A stretch of 16,115 nucleotides of DNA from Patescibacteria group bacterium UBA6102 (GCA_002423555.1 DIWQ01000059.1:6193-22307), one strand, 5' to 3'; counted from the first letter of the stretch, positions 1-6,102 are shown. A program made the numbers and translations. The notes: a model not told the origin generated them from the sequence alone.

Positions 1-569
1 AACAATCCCGGCGCGTTTTTTTTCATAATTTCCAAATGGCAGGCCTTTTCTTTTAATTCGCGCTCTTCCAGGGGGTCTTTTGAGGTGGCGGTCTTCACAC
101 AAATCGCGCCGGCCTGCTTAACCAGCCGTGACACCATGGCAATTTCCTTGTCGGTCAAATAACCAGAACCAATGATCACTTTGGCCGGCAAAATTTTGCA
201 GATTTCGGCCAAATCTTTATACACCTGCTCCCATCTTTCATGCTTGATATCGCGCAGTGACGCCACCACATCCAGCTCATCGGCACCGTTATTCTTGGCG
301 GTGAGGCAAATCTGCATCCTTTCCTCATGGGTGCTGTCGCCGATCGGCGCGTCCACCAGACAAATCACTCTGGCGGGAAAGCCCCTCAATTCCTCTTTGG
401 CCGCGGCCACCCACTGGGGATTCACGCAAATTCCGCGAAAGCCGTATTTTTTCACTTCCGCGCAAGTTTTTTTGATGTCCGACAAGCTCGCCTTGGGATC
501 AATGTTGGTTTGGTCAATCCGCAACGCGATCGGCAGTTTTCTGACAGTTTTATTTGAAGATTGTTTCAT
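1..569 (-). CDS. deoC: Deoxyribose-phosphate aldolase (DeoC), 3' end beyond the window
   Basis: DeoC cleaves 2-deoxyribose 5-phosphate into glyceraldehyde 3-phosphate and acetaldehyde through a lysine Schiff base, in cytosolic deoxynucleoside catabolism. The reading frame is open from an ATG at 569 to the window edge, giving 189 codons; family members are about 220-260 aa, so the C-terminus, including the second conserved lysine region, is missing. Visible motifs are CVNP near residues 48-51, GADELDVV at 95-102 (the family GA-E-D-V strand with the catalytic Asp) and VKTATS at 158-163, whose K159 matches the Schiff-base lysine. The usual I-E-T strand ending reads VIIGSGYL at 131-138, so this is a divergent member. 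The ATG overlaps the tmk stop as ATGA, which points to translational coupling. Family assignment is firm; substrate specificity is less so. Confidence 0.85.
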   Translation of the reverse strand, partial: MKQSSNKTVRKLPIALRIDQTNIDPKASLSDIKKTCAEVKKYGFRGICVNPQWVAAAKEELRGFPARVICLVDAPIGDSTHEERMQICLTAKNNGADELDVVASLRDIKHERWEQVYKDLAEICKILPAKVIIGSGYLTDKEIAMVSRLVKQAGAICVKTATSKDPLEERELKEKACHLEIMKKNAPGL

Positions 570-1174
570 AAATTTATTTTATTGATGATATCGCCGAACA
601 CTTCTTCCTTATTCCGATTGCCGTCAAGCAAAACGATTTTCATCTTTCCTTTGAGCATTTCCATCGCCTTTTTGTAATTGTGCCTCACAATTTCCAAAAT
701 TTCAACTTTTTCAAACAATTCCGCGGATTCTCCGTTGGCGGCGATTCTTTGGGCGCAAACTTCCGGCGGCACATCCAGATAAATCGTCAGATCCGGCGCC
801 AAAAACCGCGAATTGATTTGCGCCAGCCATTCCATTTCAACATCAACGGCGCCATAAGCCAAAGACGACAAAAAGTAGCGGTCGGCAACAACCGCCGCGC
901 CGTTTTCCAGCGCCGGCAAAATTTCTTTCGCCAGATGATCGGCACGGTCCGCGGCAAACAACAACTGCAAACTCTCCGGCGGACAATCCCAATCGCCCGC
1001 CAGCCGCCGCCGCGACAAGTCGCCCGCCGGCAAAAAACTCGGCTCTTGCGTCAATAAAACGCCCCCTTCGGACTTCCGCAAAAAATCCGCCGCCAATTTC
1101 GCATGGGTTGATTTCCCCGCGCCGTCCAATCCTTCCAAAACAATGAATTTTCCCGGATGGCGATTTTTAATCAT
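566..1174 (-). CDS. tmk: Thymidylate kinase
   Basis: This 202-aa cytosolic enzyme phosphorylates dTMP to dTDP with ATP, the step directly after ThyX. The P-loop GLDGAGKST lies at residues 15-23, the substrate-site DRY motif at 98-100 (followed by FLSSLAYG), and the dNMP-binding segment TQEP at 42-45, where most TMKs read TREP. IYLDVPPEVCAQRI at 131-144 is the usual strand before the lid. Length is normal (about 200-215 aa). The start ATG at 1174 lies inside the last codons of thyX (8-nt overlap) and the TGA stop overlaps the deoC start, so thyX-tmk-deoC are read as one coupled unit. No Shine-Dalgarno is visible; ribosomes probably arrive by coupling. Confidence 0.95.
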   Translation of the reverse strand: MIKNRHPGKFIVLEGLDGAGKSTHAKLAADFLRKSEGGVLLTQEPSFLPAGDLSRRRLAGDWDCPPESLQLLFAADRADHLAKEILPALENGAAVVADRYFLSSLAYGAVDVEMEWLAQINSRFLAPDLTIYLDVPPEVCAQRIAANGESAELFEKVEILEIVRHNYKKAMEMLKGKMKIVLLDGNRNKEEVFGDIINKINL

Positions 1175-2768
1175 TGATTTCGTTTAATATCGTTTGAAAT
1201 TTTTTCTCCAAATCGGCGTGCATTGATCGGTGAAAATCGCCGTCATAATCTTTGGTCAAGCTCTTGATCACTCCGCAACAATCCCGCTCCAGGCAAAATC
1301 CGGCGCAGTGGCACTTGGGCACGATATGGCGCGCCAGCCATTCCATTTTCCGCTCTTGCAAAAGATTTTTGATTGCTATAACTTCCTTAATGCTGGCGCG
1401 GCGAAGCTCTTCTTCGGCGGTGGAACAAATCCGCAACGGATAATATCCGGCGATGAGATTGTAAAGGTTATAATCCTGCACGATGTCAATCCTCAACCCC
1501 CGCGGCACGGTAAAAACCGCGTCCCGCGGCGCGATCCCGATTTTTAGCAACTCTTGATAAGCGGCAAACGACGACCGTGCCGCGTCAAGATAGGCATAGA
1601 GAAATTCTTTGTTGGCAAGCACCGCCGGCGGGATTGAAAAAACGCGGTTAATCCGGTCAATCTCCCGATGGCCCAGCTGTTTGTCGCGGATTTCGGCGTC
1701 CCGCGCCGAAAAGACTTCCGCGGCGCGGCGAACGCTTTCATAAACCGAATCAACCGCCATGGGCACGGTGCGATGCCGTTTTTTATCGCCCCAAACCCGC
1801 CATGCCGACGAAGAAAAAATCTTGATGCTGGCCGACGGCCCGTAATCGCGGCAAATTTGCTGGCGTTCGGACAAGATTTCCCGCCAGTTCGCCATCAAAT
1901 TCTCTTTGCTTTGCACCGCCGCGGCGATTTTTTGCTCCAAGCTTTCCAGCCTTTGCTCCAACCCCGCCGAAAGAACAAAATCGGCGGCGATGATTTTGAA
2001 TTCATCTCCTCCCGCCAAGTCCGCCGCCGCGCGCGCCAGATTGGTTTTTTCGGGATCCTTGAAAATATTGGGATAGGGATAATTATTGCGCGGCGCCGCC
2101 AACCGGGTGGCATAGAGCAAGTCAATCCCCGCGCCCTTCAACTCTTTTTCAATCGCGCCGATCAAAAATCCAACATCTTCGGGCATCCATTCCTTTTCGG
2201 CGTCATATTCGCGCGCCAATGTCGCCAGCGATTCCACCGAAAACTGAATGATGCCGGTGCCATAAATTCCATATTGCAAAATTTTGCTGGCTTCGTCCTT
2301 GCCCACTCCCTCTGCCAGCAGGCGATTGAGCGTTTCAATATTTTTTTCGGAGGCGATTTTATAAATTTCCCGCGCCCGCAAATCTTTGGCGATCGCTTGC
2401 GGATAGACGATATCTTCAGGGACGGTGTCGGTCCTTCTTCCCGAAGCCATAATCGCCGATGCGAACACGATCCCCGTGAGCGCCGAATCAATGAATTTGC
2501 TGGCTTCGTATGAAAACGATAATGCCGGCGTCGTCGCCATTGACGCGTGCCCCTTCAGCGACGACTGGCGCAAGATCGCGGCGACTTTTTTGTCAACATC
2601 CTTGCCTTCGCGCCGCAATTCTTCCAAAATCGCGCCGATGGATTTGCCGCTGTAGGTCAAAAGCCCGGACAACGCCACCAATTGTTGAGGCGACAAACTA
2701 CCAGTTTGGTCATTCCACACCGGCGTTATCCCTAAAAACTTTAGCTTAATATCTTTCGTTGAAATCAT
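1167..2768 (-). CDS. thyX: Long, two-domain flavin-dependent thymidylate synthase (ThyX family)
   Basis: ThyX makes dTMP from dUMP using methylene-tetrahydrofolate, FAD and NADPH. At 533 aa this is about twice the classical ThyX (about 220-250 aa), and I can see two ThyX-like halves. The N-terminal half has the GHAS...LSFSYEASKFIDSAL pattern (about 73-97) that normally leads to the RHR motif, but the motif position reads ASGRRTDTVPEDIVYP (108-123). The C-terminal half has KRHRTVPMAVDSVYES (330-345), a relaxed form of RHRxxSxxxxSxR, then the terminal helix with VPRGLR (421-426) and LRICSTAEEELRR (445-457). A cysteine cluster (C486, C488, C492, C497, C498) follows near the C-terminus. The gene lies 78 nt after dcd and overlaps tmk, which fits dTMP synthesis. 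Long ThyX forms exist elsewhere (chlamydial ones from memory, unchecked). Activity with the relaxed motif is inference. Confidence 0.85.
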   Translation of the reverse strand: MISTKDIKLKFLGITPVWNDQTGSLSPQQLVALSGLLTYSGKSIGAILEELRREGKDVDKKVAAILRQSSLKGHASMATTPALSFSYEASKFIDSALTGIVFASAIMASGRRTDTVPEDIVYPQAIAKDLRAREIYKIASEKNIETLNRLLAEGVGKDEASKILQYGIYGTGIIQFSVESLATLAREYDAEKEWMPEDVGFLIGAIEKELKGAGIDLLYATRLAAPRNNYPYPNIFKDPEKTNLARAAADLAGGDEFKIIAADFVLSAGLEQRLESLEQKIAAAVQSKENLMANWREILSERQQICRDYGPSASIKIFSSSAWRVWGDKKRHRTVPMAVDSVYESVRRAAEVFSARDAEIRDKQLGHREIDRINRVFSIPPAVLANKEFLYAYLDAARSSFAAYQELLKIGIAPRDAVFTVPRGLRIDIVQDYNLYNLIAGYYPLRICSTAEEELRRASIKEVIAIKNLLQERKMEWLARHIVPKCHCAGFCLERDCCGVIKSLTKDYDGDFHRSMHADLEKKFQTILNEIND

Positions 2769-2769
2769 C

Positions 2770-2862
2770 TCTAATTTAAAAACTGAAAATGAAAATTCAT
2801 ATTTAATAATTTTTAGTTTAAAATTATCGTTTTTAATTTTTCATTTTTACTTTTTACTTATA
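2770..2862. repeat. AT-rich imperfect palindromic spacer (dcd-thyX)
   Basis: The gap between the dcd stop and the thyX start is almost pure A/T. One half is A-rich (2776-2795) and the other is T-rich (2820-2862), so the sequence is roughly self-complementary. The 20-mer at 2776-2795 recurs exactly at 8910-8929 upstream of gyrB. The spacer belongs to a family seen in five other gaps of this window. Its function is unknown. Confidence 0.55.
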
Positions 2863-3428
2863 TTTTCTTCTTCGGTAATTTTTGATGCCACCGCCCCGCT
2901 CTGGCCGGCGTATTTATGATCTTTCTGACTCAGGTAGGGCACGCCCGCCGGCGAAGAGAGCGTTTCAAAAGTCATCGCGCATATCCGCATTCCCGCATAA
3001 AGAATGATCGGGCGGATACCCAGATTGCCGAATTCCATCACCGCTTTGCCCGTCCACCCCGGGTCAAACCGCGCGGCGGTGCTGTGCACCACCAACCCCA
3101 GCCGTCCCAATGACGACCGTCCGTCCAGCCGTCCCATCAAATCCGGCGTGAGCGTGATCGTTTCCTTGGTCACCGCGATCACAAATTCGCGCGGCTGAAT
3201 GATAAACGGCATATCGTCGCCCACGATCACTTCTTCCATCAATTCGCCGTTATAGTTGTTCTTCACGTCAATGAAGTTGTAGTTTGACGGCCGAAACATC
3301 TTGAAATTGTTGCCCAGCCGCAAATCCAGCGAACACGGCCCCAGACAACTCTCAAAATCCGGCAACGGATCAATCTTAATCTTGCCGGCGGCAATGTATT
3401 CTTTAATGTCATTGTCGGATAGAATCAT
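2847..3428 (-). CDS. dcd: dCTP deaminase
   Basis: Dcd deaminates dCTP, the first step of the pyrimidine route to dUMP, and works as a cytosolic trimer. From the ATG at 3428 the product is 193 aa, the size of E. coli Dcd. The C-terminal half is highly typical: GRLDGRSSLGRLGLVVHS (99-116), ARFDPGWTG (119-127), VMEFGN (130-135, with the expected catalytic Glu132) and QSGAVASKI (176-184). The frame stays open upstream to a TTG at 3500, but that extension would be read through a hairpin and has no family similarity, so I chose MILSDNDI as the N-terminus. Whether the enzyme also hydrolyses dUTP (bifunctional type) cannot be decided here; no separate dut gene is in the window. It is followed by thyX. 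Confidence 0.95.
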   Translation of the reverse strand: MILSDNDIKEYIAAGKIKIDPLPDFESCLGPCSLDLRLGNNFKMFRPSNYNFIDVKNNYNGELMEEVIVGDDMPFIIQPREFVIAVTKETITLTPDLMGRLDGRSSLGRLGLVVHSTAARFDPGWTGKAVMEFGNLGIRPIILYAGMRICAMTFETLSSPAGVPYLSQKDHKYAGQSGAVASKITEEENISKK

Positions 3429-3430
3429 AA

Positions 3431-3482
3431 TTTTGCGAGGGTCTGTCCCTCGTGTAATCGCGAAGGTTAGACCCTCGCAAAA
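3431..3482 (-). promoter_or_regulatory. 14-bp perfect inverted repeat abutting the dcd start codon
   Basis: Positions 3431-3444 and 3469-3482 are perfect reverse complements with a 24-nt loop. In the dcd transcript this helix would end 2 nt before the ATG. It could hide the start region, or be the footprint of a small mobile palindrome. It shares AGGGTCTAACC with the element at 6103-6227. Confidence 0.6.
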
Positions 3483-3483
3483 A

Positions 3484-3514
3484 TTAATACCAAAACCCAA
3501 ATGTCAAATGTCAA
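3484..3514 (-). promoter_or_regulatory. Weak candidate promoter for dcd-thyX-tmk-deoC
   Basis: On the minus strand TTGACA (3509-3514) precedes TATTAA (3484-3489) with a long 19-bp spacer. A second TTGACA at 3502-3507 is only 12 bp away. Transcription would begin just before the inverted repeat, so the helix would lie in the leader. The assignment is tentative. Confidence 0.25.
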
Positions 3515-3600
3515 AACAAAAATACAATTTCAAATTGGGATTGAATTTTTGGCATTGCATTTATTTGAAATTTGAACTTTGAGCTTTGATATTTTTGATT
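3501..3600. repeat. AT-rich palindromic spacer upstream of dcd
   Basis: A-rich sequence with short direct repeats (AAATGTC twice) is followed by T-rich sequence that is roughly its reverse complement (3550-3600). It has the same A-half/T-half style as the other spacers. From about 3601 to 3628 there is a C/T-rich tract, and I see no gene between 3429 and 3774. Confidence 0.4.
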
Positions 3601-3687
3601 ATACCCCTTTCCCCTCCCTCTTTCCACCCTTGACAAAAAACAAAACTAACCGTGAAAATAAGTTTTATGTCTCATAAAAAAATGTCT

Positions 3688-3760
3688 TGCGGGGCGGTTT
3701 TTATGGCCGCCCGCATTTCGTTACTAAAAGGGCACCCACAAGGGGCGCCCCTACACAAAA
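3688..3760. repeat. GC-rich palindromic repeat, copy A
   Basis: The unit starts with a hairpin-forming half (about 3689-3713), then a short link, then a second half at 3726-3754. The 26 nt at 3726-3751 are identical to 4574-4599 in copy B, in the same orientation. The two halves face each other as an imperfect inverted repeat ending in GCCCCTAC. It resembles small dispersed non-coding repeats and carries no ORF. It starts 15 nt past the hepT1 stop. Confidence 0.75.
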
Positions 3761-3774
3761 AATCAAGGTCAAAT

Positions 3775-4155
3775 TTATCGCAATAATTTATTTTGCCGGC
3801 TGGATTTATTGTCTTTCATTATTTGGGTAATCTTTTCTTTCAAATCGGGCACATTGTCTGTTGCCATAATCCACGCTAAAGCCAAATCCATTCCGAAATA
3901 TTCATGAATCAATTGATCTCGCGTGCCCGCGATTTTCCGCCAAGGAATATCGGGATATTTTTTGCGAAATTCCATCGGCAGATTTTTCACCGCTTCGCCA
4001 ATGATCAATCAATGATGAATGACCGCTCCGTTCGTTTTTTTATCCGCGGCAAATTCTTTTTTATCATAACCGGCAATAAATTCGGCAACATCATCAGCCG
4101 CCTGCAAAATATGCTCCAAATAAAATCTTGGATCTTTTTTCTTTTTTGATGGCAT
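3775..4155 (-). pseudogene. HepT-like HEPN ribonuclease toxin broken by an in-frame TGA
   Basis: HEPN toxins of this family are RNases that MntA-type partners silence by AMPylating a tyrosine. From ATG 4155 the frame reads 48 codons of good HepT sequence (DPRFYLEHILQAADDVAEF early on, then NGAVIHH), hits TGA at 4011-4009, and continues in the same frame as LIIGEAVKNLP to the stop at 3775. The alignment to the family pattern AVxRxLEIIGEA keeps exact length, with the stop at the conserved Leu/Phe position, so a single change (for example TTA to TGA) explains it. The catalytic motif RDQLIHEY (R79, H84, Y86; RX4HXY) lies after the stop. A TTG directly after the TGA could restart a 77-aa fragment. 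mntA1 ends 5 nt upstream. TGA is a normal stop here, so this is a real lesion unless it is an assembly error. Confidence 0.8.
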
Positions 4156-4160
4156 ATTTT

Positions 4161-4457
4161 TTAAAAAATACACACCTGATCTTCCATAATTGAATCTCGC
4201 AATAACGGATGTATGGCATCATAAGTATTAACATCCACTTTCCTTTTAAAAATTTTTTCCAAATCAAACTTCAAGCCAACCAAGTCAAGCAATGACTTTC
4301 TGCCACGAAATTGGACCAGAATATCAATGTCGCTTTTATTTGTTTGTTCTCCGCGCGCGACCGATCCGAAAACCGCGGCTTTTTTAACACCATATTCCGC
4401 AAAAACCGCGTTCAACTTGTCCCTGTTCTTTGAATTGATAAAATCCACCTTTTTCAT
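4161..4457 (-). CDS. MntA-like minimal nucleotidyltransferase (antitoxin), module 1
   Basis: This 98-aa protein has the nucleotidyltransferase signature FGSVARGEQTNKSDIDIL: G31-S32, ten residues, then D43 and D45, with a likely third acidic residue at D75 (KRKVDVNTYD). Proteins of this family transfer AMP to the HEPN partner and so neutralise it (known for the MntA-HepT systems). The start ATG at 4457 fits the family length. It precedes hepT1 by 5 nt, the usual antitoxin-first order. About half of its aligned residues match MntA of module 2 by eye, so the two are paralogues. Its toxin gene is interrupted, so it may persist as an antitoxin alone. The apparent AGGA 7-11 nt upstream is better read as part of a -10 box. 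Confidence 0.88.
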   Translation of the reverse strand: MKKVDFINSKNRDKLNAVFAEYGVKKAAVFGSVARGEQTNKSDIDILVQFRGRKSLLDLVGLKFDLEKIFKRKVDVNTYDAIHPLLRDSIMEDQVCIF

Positions 4458-4463
4458 ACTTCC

Positions 4464-4491
4464 ATCCTATCAAACCTTGCCAAAATATCAA
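4464..4491 (-). promoter_or_regulatory. Candidate leaderless promoter of mntA1
   Basis: On the minus strand TTGATA (4486-4491), a 16-bp spacer and TAGGAT (4464-4469) are followed by exactly 6 nt and the ATG. Initiation about 7 nt after the -10 would start the mRNA at or next to the start codon. The same geometry occurs at mntA2. Confidence 0.45.
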
Positions 4492-4522
4492 ATAATAACA
4501 TCTTTTTGTTCAGCGGTATTTT

Positions 4523-4606
4523 CGTAGGGGCAGGTTTTGTGCCCGCCCGTATTTTATTTTGAGGCAATTATCCAAAAGGGCACCCACAAGGGGCGCCCCC
4601 ACATAT
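4523..4606. repeat. GC-rich palindromic repeat, copy B
   Basis: The first half (4524-4549) begins GTAGGGGC and can fold (GGGCA...TGCCC); the second half is 4574-4600. The 26-nt core at 4574-4599 matches copy A exactly. The link between halves is longer than in copy A. It lies between the rplK stop (30 nt away) and the mntA1 promoter, so the two copies bracket module 1. Confidence 0.75.
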
Positions 4607-4635
4607 AAAATCAAACACAATATCTCAAATTCGGG

Positions 4636-5058
4636 TCACTCCACCGCGATCCCCATATTCTTGGCAGTGCCGGCAATGATTTTTTCGGCGGCGGCGGCGG
4701 TCGGAGCGTTCAGGTCCGGCATTTTTTGCTCGGCGATTTTTTTGAGTTGCGCCTTGCTGATCTTGGCAACGATTTTTTTATTGGGTTGCGCCGATCCTTT
4801 TTCAATCCCCGCGGCTTTTTTCAAAAGTTCGCTGGCCGGCGGTTGTTTCAGCGTCAACGAAAAACTGCGATCTTCATAGACCGTCACTTCCACGCCGACT
4901 TTGTATCCCATCATCGGACGGCTTAAATCGTTGAATTGCTTGACAAATTCCCCCAAATTGATGCCGTGCTGGGCCAAAGACGGCCCAATCGGCGGCGCCG
5001 GCGTCGCCTTGCCCGCCTGCACCTGAAGTTTCACGATTGATTTAACTTTTTTAGCCAC
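4636..5058 (-). CDS. rplK: 50S ribosomal protein L11 (uL11)
   Basis: L11 binds the GTPase-associated region of 23S rRNA and supports factor-dependent steps of translation. The 140-aa length is standard (about 141-142). The N-terminal domain shows LQVQAGKATPAPPIGPSL (11-28) with the proline-rich segment and GINLGEFVKQFN (32-43); the C-terminal RNA-binding domain ends with NMGIAVE. The start is GTG at 5058, giving MAKKVKSIVK. It is the third gene of secE-nusG-rplK, the canonical order, but rplA does not follow: the next features are the repeat and the mntA1-hepT1 module. No Shine-Dalgarno is visible. Confidence 0.97.
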   Translation of the reverse strand: MAKKVKSIVKLQVQAGKATPAPPIGPSLAQHGINLGEFVKQFNDLSRPMMGYKVGVEVTVYEDRSFSLTLKQPPASELLKKAAGIEKGSAQPNKKIVAKISKAQLKKIAEQKMPDLNAPTAAAAEKIIAGTAKNMGIAVE

Positions 5059-5061
5059 GAT

Positions 5062-5209
5062 AATAAATTGAAAATGTAAAAATCAAAAATCAAAATTACA
5101 ATTTGCGCCATAGGCGCACCCGCCTCCGGCGGGAAAATGTTAAAATGCCTTCTGACGTATTTTTAATTTTCAACTTTACACTGTCATTTTTAACTTTGAT
5201 TTTTAAATT
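5062..5209. repeat. AT-rich palindromic spacer with two GC hairpins (nusG-rplK)
   Basis: An A-rich arm (about 5065-5100) and a T-rich arm (about 5157-5205) are approximate reverse complements. Between them lie two perfect small hairpins: GCGCC/GGCGC (5105-5109 with 5113-5117) and CCCGCC/GGCGGG (5119-5124 with 5128-5133), each with a 3-nt loop. No U-run follows on the minus strand, so a simple terminator is unlikely. It separates two co-transcribed genes by 151 nt. Confidence 0.6.
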
Positions 5210-5755
5210 TTAAACTTTTTTGATTTGTAATGAGTCCAGTTCCACCGGCGTGTCGCGGCCGAACATTGACACCAGCACCTTCACCTTGCCGCGCTCGCGA
5301 TCAATCTCGGACACCTTGCCTTCCGAATCTTTGAAAGGTCCATCGGTGATTTTCACCAATTCCCCCACCGCCACCTCAATATTGAACTCGGGCTCGGACA
5401 TTTCCATCCGTCTCTTCAAATCGGCAATCTCTTCGGGTGACACCGGAATCGGCGTCGTTCCCGCACCCACAAACCCCGTCACATTGGGAGTGTTTCTCAC
5501 CACATACCAGGAATCGTCGGTCACGACCATTTCCACCAGAATGTAGCCGGGATAAATTTTCTCTTCCACGGTCTTGCGTTTGCCTTCCTTGATTTTTATT
5601 TTTTTCTCTTTGGGAACGATCACGTTGAAAATCTTGTCTTCCATCCCCAGCGATTCAATCCTTTGCTTGAGATTTTTGGCGACCGCTTCTTCATAGCCCG
5701 AATAGGTATGAATCACATACCAGCTCTTTTCGGACATTATTTGTTGTTTTGCCAT
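5210..5755 (-). CDS. nusG: Transcription elongation/antitermination factor NusG
   Basis: NusG binds RNA polymerase through its NGN domain and links it to Rho or the ribosome through its KOW domain. The 181-aa protein has NGN from SWYVIHTYSGYEEAVAKNL (11-29) through KIYPGYILVEM (66-76) and NTPNVTGFVG (88-97), then KOW with GELVKITDGPFKDSEGKV (131-148). Length matches the family (about 175-185). An ATG at 5755 gives MAKQQIMSEKSW; an internal ATG at 5737 (MSEKSWYV) is nearly as good. It follows secE by 48 nt and precedes rplK. Confidence 0.97.
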   Translation of the reverse strand: MAKQQIMSEKSWYVIHTYSGYEEAVAKNLKQRIESLGMEDKIFNVIVPKEKKIKIKEGKRKTVEEKIYPGYILVEMVVTDDSWYVVRNTPNVTGFVGAGTTPIPVSPEEIADLKRRMEMSEPEFNIEVAVGELVKITDGPFKDSEGKVSEIDRERGKVKVLVSMFGRDTPVELDSLQIKKV

Positions 5756-5803
5756 AGTTTAAACCGAATTTTAAAAACAAAAACGATTGTCCCGCGAAAA
5801 TTT

Positions 5804-6004
5804 TCATTCCGCGCCCAAAACAAATTTTCTCAAGAGAAAGGCAAATCCCCAATCCAGCGATCCCAAGAAAACGCCGGTGGCCAGCATAAAGCCGAGCACC
5901 ATCAGCGTGTAGCTGATTAATTGCGGCCGCGCCAGCCAATTGACCTTTTTGATCTCCGCCCGTGATTCTTTCAAGAATTTGGAAATGCTTTGAATGATGT
6001 CCAT
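5804..6004 (-). CDS. secE: Preprotein translocase subunit SecE
   Basis: SecE is the small membrane subunit that clamps SecY in the protein-export channel. The 66-aa protein has the single-span form: an amphipathic N-terminal helix with SRAEIKKVNWLARPQLI (about 14-30), which carries the family E-x-K-K-V-x-W pattern, then one hydrophobic segment (about residues 32-50, SYTLMVLGFMLATGVFLG). The start ATG at 6004 lies about 53 nt after the predicted transcription start. It heads the secE-nusG-rplK operon. Its leader contains two hairpins, the first followed by a U-run. Confidence 0.93.
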   Translation of the reverse strand: MDIIQSISKFLKESRAEIKKVNWLARPQLISYTLMVLGFMLATGVFLGSLDWGFAFLLRKFVLGAE

Positions 6005-6016
6005 TAGATTTATATT

Positions 6017-6032
6017 GAGCGGTAAGCCGCTC
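6017..6032 (-). promoter_or_regulatory. Second leader hairpin of secE
   Basis: GAGCGG (6017-6022) and CCGCTC (6027-6032) form a perfect 6-bp stem with a 4-nt loop. It lies between the leader terminator-like hairpin and the secE start, 12 nt before the ATG. It could control access to the start, or stabilise the mRNA 5' end after processing. Confidence 0.5.
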
Positions 6033-6034
6033 CT

Positions 6035-6054
6035 AAAAAAGCCCCGCGGGCTTC
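6035..6054 (-). terminator. Intrinsic terminator-like hairpin in the secE leader
   Basis: On the minus strand AAGCCC, loop GCG and GGGCTT form a 6-bp GC-rich stem, and a run of six T (two of them paired in the stem) reaches 6035. It sits immediately downstream of the predicted secE transcription start (~6056) and upstream of secE. It can end read-through from hepT2, or act as an attenuator of secE-nusG-rplK. Confidence 0.6.
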
Positions 6055-6062
6055 ATGTCTTC

Positions 6063-6091
6063 CTTATACCAAAAACCCCGAAAAATGTCAA
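6063..6091 (-). promoter_or_regulatory. Sigma70-type promoter of secE-nusG-rplK
   Basis: On the minus strand there is a perfect TTGACA (6086-6091), a 17-bp spacer and TATAAG (6063-6068). This is the best promoter match in the window. The predicted start at about 6056 gives a leader of about 53 nt. Confidence 0.7.
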
Positions 6092-6102
6092 AAATTAAAA
6101 AT

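Noticed and set aside
1668..2513. Plus-strand 281-codon open frame, antisense to thyX
   Set aside because: It is a shadow frame: low-complexity Arg/Phe/Gln composition, no motif, and thyX on the other strand has clear family motifs.
3429..3500. TTG-initiated 24-residue extension of Dcd
   Set aside because: It would be translated through the inverted repeat and has no counterpart in the 193-aa family; the ATG at 3428 gives the exact usual length.
4009..4011. TGA in hepT1 read as an amino acid (recoded genetic code)
   Set aside because: TGA is used as the normal stop of tmk and mntA2, and none of the other genes has an in-frame TGA.
4464..4470. AGGA upstream of mntA1 as a Shine-Dalgarno
   Set aside because: It lies within TAGGAT, spaced 16 bp from TTGATA, and matches the promoter geometry of mntA2; SD motifs are otherwise absent in the window. 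Not fully excluded.
3688..4606. Insertion sequence or composite transposon
   Set aside because: There is no transposase, and the flanking repeats are short palindromes without IS-type ends or a visible target duplication.
5105..5133. GC hairpins between nusG and rplK as a terminator
   Set aside because: No U-run follows on the minus strand, and termination here would separate rplK from its operon.
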